Positions 51,894 to 60,422 of a DNA stretch of 64,000 bases are shown here, piece after piece. Origin of the DNA: Streptomyces violaceusniger (GTDB lineage: Bacteria; Actinomycetota; Actinomycetes; Streptomycetales; Streptomycetaceae); assembly GCA_005405945.1 (NCBI GenBank), contig BJHW01000001.1, positions 8,742,001-8,806,000 of the forward strand, read 5' to 3'. A program made the position numbers and the translations under genes. The notes below the pieces were generated by a model. The model worked only from the letters and a program-made list of their open reading frames with translations, was not told the DNA's origin and did no database searches. Positions within the stretch are counted from its first letter, which is position 1. Each line of letters opens with the position of its first letter.

Positions 51894-53999
51894 TCAGTCG
51901 CTCTTGTGCCAGGTGCCGTCGGTGTAGTCGTAGGCGTAGGCGGGGCGGCCCTTGACGCTGCTGGTGCGGAACGGCGAGCCGTGGTCGTCGATCCGTACCG
52001 TCCCGGAGCGGCCCCCGCTCGTCCAGTCCAGCTCCAGGTACCAGCTGCAGTCGCAGCCCGCCGTCCGGGCGTTGACCAGTAACACCTCCGGGTCCGAGGC
52101 CGAGACGCGGTAGGGGAAGCGGACGGCGGGGATCGGCTTGCCCGCGTCGTTGCCGTCCGTGGGGCGGGCCAGCGGACGGGCGGCGTCCAGGTTCACCGAG
52201 AAGGCGCGCGGGGTGAGGGAGCCTCCGCAGCCGTTGTCCATGGCGAACGACGACCACGCGAGCGGCGTGCGGCGCCCCACGACCCGTACGTGCAGGGCCT
52301 GTAGGACGACGGCCGACGAGGCCCGGCCCTGGACCGTGACCTCGACGTTGGTGGTCCCGCCGTGCACCGCGCCATGGGCGGCGGCCCACGTCGGGGCGTC
52401 CTGCTCGGTGGGCGGCGGGGCGACCTGGGCCGGGGACCGGTCGATGAGATAGCGGTGGCCGCAGCCGTTCTCCCAGACATGGGAACGGGTGGAGAGGGTG
52501 AGCGGGACCTGGGTGGACCCTGACCCGCCATGGTCCGTCCCCTTGGTCGCGCCGGGCGCCGGAGAGCCGGATGCGTCGCCTTCGGCCCGCCGCTCCTTGC
52601 CACGTTCGTCCTTACCGCCATCGCGGCGCGGTGCGCCGGACTCCTTGTCGCCGTCCGTCTTCTGACGGTCCAGATGGCCCCGGGCGGTCGGCCCGGCGGG
52701 CGGCGTGGAGGAGGGCGCGGCGGAGGGAGGCGCGGCCGCGGTGTCCTTACGGCCGTCCTCGCCAGGCGGCCGCACCTCGACCGCCGTAACAGCGAGCACG
52801 ACAACGGCGGCGGCCCCGGCGAGCAGCGCCCACGGCCGTCGCACGGGTGAGCCGGTGGCGGTGTCGGTGGTGCTTGCCGCCACGGCCCGCAAAAGGGCTC
52901 GCTTGGCGGGCGGGGGGCCGGTCTCGCCTGCGGCCGTGGGTTCGGCCTCGGCCGTGGGCGTGGGTCCGGTCTCGGCCGTGGGCGCGTCGGGCGGTTGGGG
53001 CCGGGGGTTGTTGGCCCGGCCGGTGGCCGGGGAGCACGGGCGGGGCGGTTGGGCCTGCTCGGTGGCCGGGGATTCGGCGTCGGCCGTGGACGCGCCGGGT
53101 GGTTGGGTGCGGGTGCTGTCGGTCAAGGTGCCGTCGGCACGGTCGGTGGCGTCGGCGCACTGGTGCGGGTCGCCGTTCGGGTGTGCGGCCGCGCCGCGGT
53201 GCGCGGTGCCGTGGGCCTGTGCCGACCGGTCCGGGCCGTTGTCGTTTCCGGGGCGGCCCGACGCGGGGTCGGCCGCGGCGGATGCGCGGCGCGCGGCCGG
53301 GTGGGCGTCGGACATCGGAGTGGCCCTCGACGCGTCGGCCGGGGCGGCGGCGTCGTGTCGCTCGTCGCCTGCGCCGCCCGGCTGAGCGTCGCGCGAGCGC
53401 GCCCCGGCCTCCGGCCCGCTGCCGCTGTCTCCGGCCCGGCCGGTGGCCGTGGCCACATCCGGGTGAGGGCCCGTCACCGGGCCCGGGCCGGGCGTCGAGA
53501 CGCGCCCCTGATGGCGGTCGGCGGCCGGAGGCGCGGCGGGCTTCGCGGTGGTCCCGGCCGCGTCCGAGGCGGCGTCGGCGCCTCGGACGTCGGCCGACTG
53601 CCGAGGCTCACCGCCGCCGGACCGGGCGTCCGTCCTCCGCTCGGTGCCATCCGCGGCCGGGCCGCCGGCCGCGTCCTCGCCCCCGCGCGGAGCCGACATC
53701 GCACCCTCCCGCGCGCGGCGCTTGGCGGCGTCCGCGAGGATCCAGCGGCGGTGGAGCGCGACCAGCTCATCCGGGGTGGCGCCGCACAGCCGGGCGAAGC
53801 GCTCGACGGGCGCGTAGTCCGCCGGGACCGCGTCGCCGTTGCAGTAGCGGTGCAGCGTGGACGTGCTGACGTGCAGTCGTGTGGCCAGCGAGCCGTAACT
53901 GCGGCCCGAGCGCTCCTTCAGCGCCCGCAGTCTCTCGGCGAAATCCTCGACCTCTTTGGCGTTCCCCACGCCCCCCACCCCCAATATCGTCCCCGGCAC
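51894..53999 (-). CDS. Membrane-anchored XRE helix-turn-helix protein with extracytoplasmic C-terminal domain
   Basis: The 701-residue protein starts with a Cro/C1-type domain at about residues 15-75 (FAERLRALKERSGRSYGSLA, TRLHVSTSTLHRYCNGDAVP), continues into about 290 residues of Ala/Pro/Thr/Gly-rich low complexity, then has one membrane helix (WALLAGAAAVVVLAVTAVEV) and a C-terminal domain of about 290 residues with conserved cysteines (WENGCGHRYL, DNGCGGSLTPRAF, AGCDCSWYLELDW). The layout is that of one-component membrane regulators: DNA-binding inside, sensor outside. This design recurs in Streptomyces; target and signal are unknown. The exact start is uncertain because GTG codons follow ATG 53999 closely. 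Confidence 0.82.
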   Translation of the reverse strand: MPGTILGVGGVGNAKEVEDFAERLRALKERSGRSYGSLATRLHVSTSTLHRYCNGDAVPADYAPVERFARLCGATPDELVALHRRWILADAAKRRAREGAMSAPRGGEDAAGGPAADGTERRTDARSGGGEPRQSADVRGADAASDAAGTTAKPAAPPAADRHQGRVSTPGPGPVTGPHPDVATATGRAGDSGSGPEAGARSRDAQPGGAGDERHDAAAPADASRATPMSDAHPAARRASAAADPASGRPGNDNGPDRSAQAHGTAHRGAAAHPNGDPHQCADATDRADGTLTDSTRTQPPGASTADAESPATEQAQPPRPCSPATGRANNPRPQPPDAPTAETGPTPTAEAEPTAAGETGPPPAKRALLRAVAASTTDTATGSPVRRPWALLAGAAAVVVLAVTAVEVRPPGEDGRKDTAAAPPSAAPSSTPPAGPTARGHLDRQKTDGDKESGAPRRDGGKDERGKERRAEGDASGSPAPGATKGTDHGGSGSTQVPLTLSTRSHVWENGCGHRYLIDRSPAQVAPPPTEQDAPTWAAAHGAVHGGTTNVEVTVQGRASSAVVLQALHVRVVGRRTPLAWSSFAMDNGCGGSLTPRAFSVNLDAARPLARPTDGNDAGKPIPAVRFPYRVSASDPEVLLVNARTAGCDCSWYLELDWTSGGRSGTVRIDDHGSPFRTSSVKGRPAYAYDYTDGTWHKSD

Positions 54000-54213
54000 C
54001 GCGAGTCGCCCCGTGGGCGTCCCACGAGCGCGTTCCAGGGTGTTGTCCTACCCCCAAGTCAGCGTACGTGCAGGCGTTCCAGCGTCCCGAATGCCCCGCC
54101 GGTCGTAGCCGCCACGGCCAGGTGGCGCACACGCTTGTCCTGCCGCCGCGACCTCCCGGTGCGACGGCGACATGCTGAAACCCTGAGATCGGGAAGAGAC
54201 GAGGAAGCACCTG

Positions 54214-54912
54214 ATGCGCAAGCCCACGCACTCATTCCGCGGCGCCGCGCTCGGCGTCGTGGCCGCGGCCGCCGTCACGGCCATGGCGGTGGCCGGGACC
54301 GGGCCGGCCCAGGCCCATGCACCCTCGCCCCAGGCCCAGGCCCAGGCCCAGGCCCAGGCCCAGGCGGGGGCGCAGGCGGCCGTGCCCCAGCGCACCCCCG
54401 CCCACCTCGTGCCGAGGGAGCTTCCGCCGCACCCGAGCTCCGACTGGTACGCGAGTGATGTCACCAAGGGCCTGCCGGAGACGCCTCCGTTCTGCGGGGA
54501 GAAGACCTTCCCGTCGGCCGGGGCGACCCACCGCACCTTCTGGACCGAGTACGACACCGGCGCCACCCAGATCGTGGTCAGGACCGGCACGGTGGAGGCG
54601 GCCCGCAAGCTCGCCGCCGCGGCCGAGGAGAAGATCCGGAACTGCGCCGCCGACTGGGAGAGCCAGTTCCCGGAGGGCACCGCCTCATGGCGGGATTACG
54701 GCGCCCTGACGGCCGAGGACGGCGCCCATGTCTACGGCGTCCACACCTCGTACCCCGACTCGGAGCCCGGCATCCACCTCTTCGGCGTGGGCCGCGACGG
54801 CCGGACCGTCACCGTCGTGACGTGGGGCGAGATGGGCGGCTATGACCAGGCGCCCCTGGCCGACTTCAAGCGCACCACCACGACTGCCGTGGTCAAGCTG
54901 TACCACCCCTGA
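54214..54912 (+). CDS. Secreted protein of unknown function
   Basis: The 232-residue protein has a Sec signal (GAALGVVAAAAVTAMAVAGT, cleavage after AQA near residue 35), then an alternating Ala-Gln tract encoded by a hexanucleotide repeat, and a conserved-looking globular part (SSDWYASDVTKGLPETPPFC, TGATQIVVRTGTVEAARKLA, IRNCAADWESQFPEGTASWR) with two cysteines that could form a disulfide. The fold resembles actinobacterial PknH-sensor-like extracellular domains only loosely. It is divergent from the membrane XRE gene, which might regulate it. Confidence 0.75.
   Translation: MRKPTHSFRGAALGVVAAAAVTAMAVAGTGPAQAHAPSPQAQAQAQAQAQAGAQAAVPQRTPAHLVPRELPPHPSSDWYASDVTKGLPETPPFCGEKTFPSAGATHRTFWTEYDTGATQIVVRTGTVEAARKLAAAAEEKIRNCAADWESQFPEGTASWRDYGALTAEDGAHVYGVHTSYPDSEPGIHLFGVGRDGRTVTVVTWGEMGGYDQAPLADFKRTTTTAVVKLYHP
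54331..54366. repeat. CAGGCC hexanucleotide tract
   Basis: About six tandem copies of CAGGCC encode the Gln-Ala run directly after the signal peptide of the secreted protein. A hexamer changes length without shifting frame, so copy number may vary between strains. Confidence 0.85.
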
Positions 54913-54939
54913 GCGGGGTCCACGGGGCTGGACGGGGAC

Positions 54940-54972
54940 GCCCCTCAGGGCTGGGGCCGCAGCCTGAGGGGC
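54940..54972 (+). terminator. Terminator hairpin after secreted-protein gene
   Basis: GCCCCTCAGGGCTG (54940-54953) pairs with CAGCCTGAGGGGC (54960-54972) with one bulged G. It ends 60 bp after the stop codon. Confidence 0.75.
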
Positions 54973-55421
54973 CGAAGGGGGACGGAGGGCGTGCCCTGAC
55001 GGGACGTGGGCCCGAGCGGGTCAACGGGGGTGACATGGCTCGGGGCCGACGGTGGCGGCCGGGGGGGGGCTGACGGGGGACGCGGCCACCTCGGGCAGAC
55101 GGGGGCGTGGCCCGAGGGGGCCGACGGGGGCGGGGACCGGTGGCGGCCACGCGTACACACGGGGGTACGCGTCGCCGCCACCTCCGCGTGTCCCGGGCCG
55201 CCGTCCCGAGGACCGCCGTGTCCGTGTCCGGGAGAGGCCATGTCCCCCGGGGGATGCCAAGACCCAGGGAGATGACGTGTTCCGGGCAACCGGGCCTCGG
55301 CCAGGTGACGTGTTCCCAGGAGCCGCGGAGACCCCGTGGCGGAGGGTCGATCATGAGGGCACGTGGCCGATATGGTCGAAGTACGCCGCCCCACCGGACG
55401 CCCGACCGTCGGAGGTTCCCC
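54973..55421. other. Gene-free, strongly G-rich stretch
   Basis: The plus strand is dominated by short imperfect direct repeats of GGGGG/GACGGGGG and of ACGTGTTCC/GTGACGTGTTCC, with a run of about ten G at 55062-55071. Open frames exist in several phases but show no coding pattern or homology I recognise. The Shine-Dalgarno of the next gene is at 55411. Confidence 0.6.
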
Positions 55422-56102
55422 GTGCCGAACGGATCGCTCTCCCTCGCAGCCTCGCTCTACCTGCTCTCCTACGACCCCGAGACCGGCCGGCCCGCCGGTG
55501 CTCACACCGCCCTCCTCGTGCGCGCCGCCGCCCTCACCGAACTCGTTCAGCGGGGCATGCTCACCGACTCCGACGGCAGCCCCTGCCCCGTTCCCGACGC
55601 GGCCACCGGGGACCAAACGCTCGACGGGCTGCTGGAGCTGATCGGCGAGTCCCGGCCGCGCAGCTGGCAGATCTGGGTGGGGCATCAGCCGCGGCTGACC
55701 GAGCACGCGGTCCGCGACCAGATGGTGGCGGCCGGATATGTGCGGGCGAAGGGGAAGCGGATGCTGGGGCTGTTCTCGGCCAAGGAGTACACGCTGGAAC
55801 GGCCCGACCAGGTGGCCGGGATGCGGGACGACGCGGTGCGCGTGCTGCGGGGCGAGCAGCCGGCGGCCGAAGTGTCCGAACGGGACGCGGCGTTGGTCAC
55901 CCTGGCGGCGGCGGGTGAGCTGAGGTCCGTGGTGACGGCCACGGACGCCAAGGTGCGCAAGCGCCGGATCCTGGAGCTGGGGGAGCGCTGCGGGGGCATG
56001 GGCCCGGTGCTGGAGAAGGTGATCGCCCAGGTGCGGACGGCGCTCGCCGCCGCCGTCGTCACGACCATGCTGGCGTCGACCACGGCCGTGACCGCCACCT
56101 GA
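55422..56102 (+). CDS. GPP34 (GOLPH3-like) family protein
   Basis: The 226-residue protein has the GPP34 pattern LSLAASLYLLSYDPETGRP, LLVRAAALTELVQRGMLTDS and LFSAKEYTLERPDQVAGMRD. In eukaryotes the fold binds phosphatidylinositol 4-phosphate; actinobacterial paralogues are numerous and of unknown function, perhaps membrane-associated. GTG 55422 follows GGAGG (55411-55415) by 6 bases, a clear start. A hydrophobic C-terminus (LAAAVVTTMLASTTAV) could touch the membrane. Confidence 0.87.
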   Translation: MPNGSLSLAASLYLLSYDPETGRPAGAHTALLVRAAALTELVQRGMLTDSDGSPCPVPDAATGDQTLDGLLELIGESRPRSWQIWVGHQPRLTEHAVRDQMVAAGYVRAKGKRMLGLFSAKEYTLERPDQVAGMRDDAVRVLRGEQPAAEVSERDAALVTLAAAGELRSVVTATDAKVRKRRILELGERCGGMGPVLEKVIAQVRTALAAAVVTTMLASTTAVTAT

Positions 56103-56146
56103 CCCCTCACCGGCAGGGGGGCGGGCTCAAGCGCCCGTAGGGGCCA

Positions 56147-56289
56147 AAGCGTCCGTACGGCCCGAGGAGTCCGTACGGCCCGAGGCGTCCGTACGGCCCG
56201 AGGAGTCCGTACGGCCCGAGGAGTCCGTACGGGGCCAAGGCATCCGTACGGGGCCAAGGCATCCGTACGGGCTCGGGGTGTCGGTACGG
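56147..56289. repeat. 18-bp tandem repeat, about eight copies
   Basis: The unit is close to TCCGTACGGCCCGAGGAG, with CCGTACGG palindromic at its heart; later copies vary to GGGGCCAAGGCA. It lies between convergent GPP34 and ssg genes. Each CCGTACGG could bind a dimeric protein or act as a variable minisatellite. It lacks the spacer pattern of CRISPR. Confidence 0.85.
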
Positions 56290-56292
56290 ACC

Positions 56293-56705
56293 TCAGGCGT
56301 CTCTCAGCAGCGACGCCAGCCCCTCGTCCAGGTCGAGCTCCCCGGCCTCGCTGCCCTCGGGGACGACCGCGTACGACCGGCCGAGGAATCTGCGGAGGTC
56401 GGCGGTGTCGAACTGGACCATGGCCATGCCCTCGGGGCGTGGAACTCCAGGACCGTCCCCTGCGGTCCGCTCGGCCACATCTGCACGTCCCCGCTGCCCG
56501 CCGGGCCACGCAGCCCGGCCGCGAGCAGTTCGCGCCCGAACGTCCACTCCACCGCGGAGCCGTCGAGGGACGCGGAGGGCGGGAAGGAGATGCGGACGGC
56601 GAACGGGTCGTCCCGCTCGTAGCGCAGGCACGCCGGGATCGCGCGTGACTCGGGCGTCGACGCGATGAGCTGTGCCTGGACGGCTTGGTCGATGACAGTG
56701 GTCAC
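56293..56705 (-). pseudogene. SsgA-family sporulation/cell-division protein, one -1 frameshift
   Basis: ATG 56705 opens ACLRYERDDPFAVRISFPPS and VEWTFGRELLAAGLRGPAGS, GDVQMWPSGPQGTVLEFHAP; the other frame continues EGMAMVQFDTADLRRFLGRS and YAVVPEGSEAGELDLDEGLA. This is the complete SsgA-like fold, small proteins that steer septum placement and wall remodelling in Streptomyces sporulation. The frames join at GGGG 56433-56436; one added base gives a normal 137-residue protein. Which paralogue (ssgA-G) it is cannot be decided here. Confidence 0.85.
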
Positions 56706-56793
56706 GTCGGCTCCCTTGCGATCGGTGCGGGGCGCGTCGCCCTTACGACCGTTAAGACGTTTGGGCGATCAGGCCAGTGCACCCGCTTTCGAC

Positions 56794-56807
56794 GTGACGT
56801 GCGTCAC
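56794..56807. promoter_or_regulatory. Crp-type operator
   Basis: GTGACGTGCGTCAC fits the Crp-family consensus GTGA-N6-TCAC with 6-bp perfect arms. It lies 89 bp upstream of the ssgA-like gene and 127 bp upstream of the sigma-like gene, in their shared divergent region. Confidence 0.55.
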
Positions 56808-56933
56808 GACTGATTTTTCGAGGGGACATAGGGCATTTAGGCTTGCCAAACCATGCAAGGTCTCGGGCGCCGTGCGGAGCTGTTACAGAAACGTCGGCAA
56901 TGACGAGGCACCCACCCCAGGGGTTGTTCCACC

Positions 56934-58381
56934 ATGACCGAAGGTCACGCGGCGCTCGACACGGCCGCCTACAGCCGAATCTACGAAGCCGAATATGCGC
57001 GTCTGTGCGGATATGCCCGAACTCTCACCGGCAACCCCTGGGTTGCGGGGGACCTGGTGGCCGAGGCGCACTACAGCGTGTGGCGCCGGATCCGCGCGGG
57101 GCATCCCCTCGGTGCCGACGCCATCCCGGCCGAGCTGACGAACGCCGTAAGGGCGCTGTCGGCCGGGGTGGGGAGCGGGGGTCCGTCGCAGCAGGCGTCG
57201 TACCTCGAACCGCTCGTCCAGGTCCTCGACGAGCTGCCGCAGCGCTGGGTCAAGGTGCTGTGGCTCGCCGAGGTGGACGGGCTCCCGCCGGAGGAGGTGG
57301 CGCGGCGGACCGGGGTGAGCCCGGACGGCGCGGCGGCCCTGGTGGAGCGCGTCCGGGAGAGCGTGCGCCAGGAGTTCCTGCGCGCCCAGCCCGGCTATCC
57401 GGCGAGCGCCGCGTGCGGTGGGCACTGGGAGGGGCTGCCCGACCACGTGCGGGGCGCGGACTCCCCGTACCAGGCCGAGCGGATCGCCGTCCACATCGAC
57501 GGCTGCCGGGACTGCCGGGGCCGGATGGAGCTGCTGGTCGCGGCCGACGACCGGCTGTCCGCGCTGACCGGCCCGGCGCTGCTCGCGCTGTACGACCGGG
57601 ACATGGCGCGCTTCCTGGCGCCGCTGGCGGCCGCCGGTGCGGTGGGTGCCGTGGGGGCCGCCGGAGTGGGTGCCCTGGTGAGCGGCGGCGGTGCGCACGC
57701 GGCGCCCTCGAACGGGCCGCTGGTCTCCTCCCGCCGCTCCATGCGCCACCTCGTCCGCGGCCAGGTGCGCCAGGCGGGGCCGGTGGCGGTCGCGGCGGCC
57801 GCGGGCGGTGTGCTGCTGGTCGCGGGGGCGGCGGTCATGACGGGGCTGGCGCTGACGGACGGCGGCTCGGCGGCGGCGCAGCAGCCGGCGGCGGCCTCGG
57901 AGCCGTCCATGTCGGATACATCCGACTCCGCGGATTCTTCCTCTTCTTCCGCCACGTCGGGCGCCTCGCGACACTCGGACGGTCCGCGGGCGGGAGTTCC
58001 GGGGAGGCGTCCCGGAACCGGCCGTCCACGTCGAGCGTGCCCACGGGGCATTCCCCGGCGGATGTGCCGTCCAGCGCCGTATCGCCCTCGCGGAAGGCGC
58101 CGACATCCGCTTCCTCCGATTCGCCCTCGTCGCGGACGTCCTCGCCCCCTTCGTCCTCCGCGCCGAGCGGTCCGTCGCACGGGCCGACGGGCGAACCGAC
58201 GGACGAACCGACCCAGAAGCCGACCGCGAAGCCGACGGACGGCGGCACGTCGGACCCGGAGGGCACCCCGAGCGGGCAGCCGACGCAGCGGCCCACGGCC
58301 AAGCCGACCGACCCCGACCCCGGCTCCGGCGACTCCCGGGATTGCGTCTCGCTCGTGGTCCGGCTCTGCGTCTCCCGCTAG
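56934..58381 (+). pseudogene. Sigma-70-like/zinc-finger anti-sigma-like membrane fusion protein, one -1 frameshift
   Basis: The N-terminus resembles ECF sigma region 2 (YSRIYEAEYARLCGYARTLT, residues 13-32) and region 4 (LDELPQRWVKVLWLAEVDGL, PPEEVARRTGVSPDGAAALV, residues 98-137). A zinc-finger anti-sigma motif (H187, C191, C194 in HIDGCRDCRG) and hydrophobic stretches at about 228-250 and 282-307 follow. The tail is Ser/Pro/Thr-rich, ending DCVSLVVRLCVSR. The frame slips at GGG 57992-57994; one added base gives 482 residues. Sigma-like and anti-sigma-like parts in one membrane protein suggest a self-inhibited regulator; several DNA-contact positions of true sigma factors are not obvious. 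Confidence 0.8.
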
Positions 58382-58404
58382 GCCCGCTAGGGGGTGCCCG
58401 CCGG

Positions 58405-58790
58405 GTCGTGACGCCTGCGGCGGGCTGCTCCCCTCCCCGCCCCTTCCCGAAACTGGGGCATCCGCCCCAGACCCCGGGCCGGTGCGTTCGCTCCAGGCTC
58501 CGCCCGGGGTTGTGCTCCAGGCTCCGCTCGGGGTTGCACCCCGAGCCCTGAAACTGGGGCTCCGCCCCGAGTCCCGGGTCGGGGCTTACCCCAGGTCCCG
58601 GGTCCGGGCTCTGCTCCAGGCCCCCGCAACCGGGGCTTCGCCCCTTCCCGGCAGCATCGATATGCGGCTCAGCCGCGTGGTGGGGCCCCGCCCCGGCCCC
58701 GGGGTCCAGGGGCGGAGCCCCTGGTATCGGGAAGGGGCGGGAGGGGAAAGCCCCGGCGTGCGGCTCCGCCGCGTGGTCCGCCGGAGACCC
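58405..58790. repeat. Cluster of dispersed GC-rich palindromic repeats
   Basis: CGCCTGCGGCGGGCTGCTCC (58411 on) followed by CCTCCCCGCCCCTTCCC is the reverse complement of the 24.8-kb and 7.2-kb copies. Then come several GGGGCTCCGCCCC/CTCCGCCCGGGGTTG direct repeats, a GGCAGCATCGATATGCGGCT core and an inverted copy ending at 58780. No gene is seen in 58382-58912. It would terminate the preceding gene and may be a recombination hot spot. Confidence 0.75.
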
Positions 58791-58912
58791 CGTAGCGCGT
58801 GCGGTCGCCGGGGTTCAATTACGGAACGTGTCAAGTGCGTTGCCCTCCGGAGCGTAAGCTCACAACAAGCCAGCGGTCCTAGCAGGACAGCGGGACCAGG
58901 AGGGATGGACCA

Positions 58913-59803
58913 ATGCCGTTCCAGCCGCGCGAACTCTTCCCCGACCGCTCCGCGCGCGACCTCTTCGGCGCGGAGATCCGCCGCCACCGCGAGAAGGCGG
59001 ACATGTCGCTGCGGCGGCTATCCGAGGTGCTGAACTACAGCAAGTCCCACCTCGCGCGGATCGAGGCGGCGGAGTCGCTGCCGTACGACGACCTGCCGGC
59101 GAAGCTGGACGCGTGCTTCGGCACGGATGGGTTGTTCGCGAGGCTGTACGCGCTCGCGAAGAACGAGCCGTTTCCCGGCAAATACCGCCGGGTGGTGGAG
59201 ATCGAAAGCCGGGCGGTCGTCATCGAGCAGTACATCAGCGGAGGGGCTTCCGGACTGCTCCAGACACCGAAGTATGCGGAGTCATTGATGCGCGGTGTCC
59301 ATCCACATGCGCCGCTCGCGGAGATCGAAGCGATGGTCAAGGCCCGCGTCGACCGGCAGGCGTTGCTGGATCGACCCAAGCCGCCACGCTGCTGGTTCAT
59401 CCTCGACGAGGCAGTACTACGCCGCCCCGTTGGGGGATCAGAGACAACGCGCGATCAGTTGGCGTCTCTCATCCGGCGTGGGAAGGAGTCGCACGTGACC
59501 ATCCAGGTGCTTCCCTTCGCAGTGGGTGAGCACCCAGAGATGCTGGGTGGCGCGCTGACGCTCTACACGGTGCCCGAGGGACTACAAGTGGCCTACGAGG
59601 AAGGCAGTCGGTCCGGAACCATCATCGAGGACCGAGTGGGAGTCGCGGTGCGCCGGGAGAACTACGATCTGCTCAGGGCTATGGCCCTCTCGCCTCGCGA
59701 CTCGGAGGCGATGATCCGTGCCGTCATGGAGGACTGGACCCGTGCCGATCAACCTGGACCTGAGCACTGCCGCGTGGCGCAAGAGCAGTTACAGCAACGG
59801 TGA
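58913..59803 (+). CDS. XRE-family regulator with DUF5753 domain
   Basis: The 296-residue protein has a Cro/C1 helix-turn-helix at residues 18-72 (GAEIRRHREKADMSLRRLSE, NYSKSHLARIEAAESLPYDD) and a DUF5753 domain at about 105-285 (VVIEQYISGGASGLLQTPKY, RPKPPRCWFILDEAVLRRPV, TIQVLPFAVGEHPEMLGGAL). Such WhiJ/AbaA-type regulators are multi-copy in Streptomyces and are normally paired with a DUF397 gene, as here. ATG 58913 follows GGAGGG. Confidence 0.92.
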   Translation: MPFQPRELFPDRSARDLFGAEIRRHREKADMSLRRLSEVLNYSKSHLARIEAAESLPYDDLPAKLDACFGTDGLFARLYALAKNEPFPGKYRRVVEIESRAVVIEQYISGGASGLLQTPKYAESLMRGVHPHAPLAEIEAMVKARVDRQALLDRPKPPRCWFILDEAVLRRPVGGSETTRDQLASLIRRGKESHVTIQVLPFAVGEHPEMLGGALTLYTVPEGLQVAYEEGSRSGTIIEDRVGVAVRRENYDLLRAMALSPRDSEAMIRAVMEDWTRADQPGPEHCRVAQEQLQQR

Positions 59804-59938
59804 CGGGGCGAATGCGTCGAGATCGCCGACAACCTCCCGGGCCTCGTCCCCGTCCGCGATTCCAAGAACCCCGACGGCCCCGCCCTCCTGTTCCCCACCG
59901 AATCGTGGGCCGCGTTCATCGCAAGCCTCAAGGCGTAA
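59742..59938 (+). pseudogene. DUF397-domain protein, one -1 frameshift
   Basis: GTG 59742, inside the 3' end of the XRE gene, reads PINLDLSTAAWRKSSYSNGD, and the other frame continues ECVEIADNLPGLVPVRDSKN and ESWAAFIASLKA to TAA 59938. This is the full DUF397 layout (WRKSSYS...CVEVA...VRDSK...W..F). The slip is at GGGG 59805-59808; one added G gives 65 residues. DUF397 partners are thought to modulate the XRE protein. Confidence 0.87.
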
Positions 59939-59960
59939 GCCGGGTAACCTAAACCGCAGG

Positions 59961-60422
59961 ATGACCAGTGCCGTCGATCCACCATATGAACTGCCCCGCG
60001 ACTGACCCACGACCGAGGCCGAGGCCATCGCCGTCCAGGAGTGGACGCGGGCGTCCGTGGCCGTCGTCGGGGAGGTGCCCGAGCCGGGTACCGGCACCGG
60101 CCCGGTCGTCGGGGCGGACGTGGCGTACGACGACGAGCACGACCTGGTCGCGGCCGCCGCCGTCGCCCTGGACACCCGTAGCCTCGACGTCGCCGCGGAG
60201 GCGACCGCGGTGGGCCGCGTCTCCTTCCCGTACGTCCCCGGACTGCTGGCGTTCCGTGAGATCCCGGCCGTCCTCGACGCGCTCGGCGACCTCGACCGGC
60301 GGCTCGGCCGCCGCCCCGACCTGGTGGTGTGCGACGGCTACGGCCTCGCCCACCCCCGGCGGTTCGGGTTGGCCAGCCATCTCGGGGTGCTCACCGGGCT
60401 GCCCACCATCGGCGTCGCCAAG
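59961..60422 (+). pseudogene. nfi: Endonuclease V, 5' part, with nonsense codon and interrupted by TnpB element
   Basis: ATG 59961 reads MTSAVDPPYELPRD, then TGA (60003-60005) where relatives have Trp, then PTTEAEAIAVQEWTRASVAV, GADVAYDDEHDLVAAAAVAL, GRVSFPYVPGLLAFREIPAV, DLVVCDGYGLAHPRRFGLAS and PTIGVAK. Metal-binding Asp and Glu of endonuclease V are present. At 60422 the gene is cut by an inserted element; the frame after it resumes in register at 62246. Together the pieces make 240 residues, normal for this deoxyinosine-specific repair nuclease. A GTG at 60057 could reinitiate past the stop, but the insertion still truncates the product. Confidence 0.9.

Noticed and set aside
54973..55421. 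Several open frames of 80-290 residues in the G-rich gap
   Set aside because: They overlap in multiple phases, are dominated by repeat-derived Gly/Arg/Pro, and have no ribosome site or homology; the real gene starts at GTG 55422.
56147..56289. CRISPR array
   Set aside because: Repeats are 18 bp and directly adjacent without spacers, and no cas genes are present.
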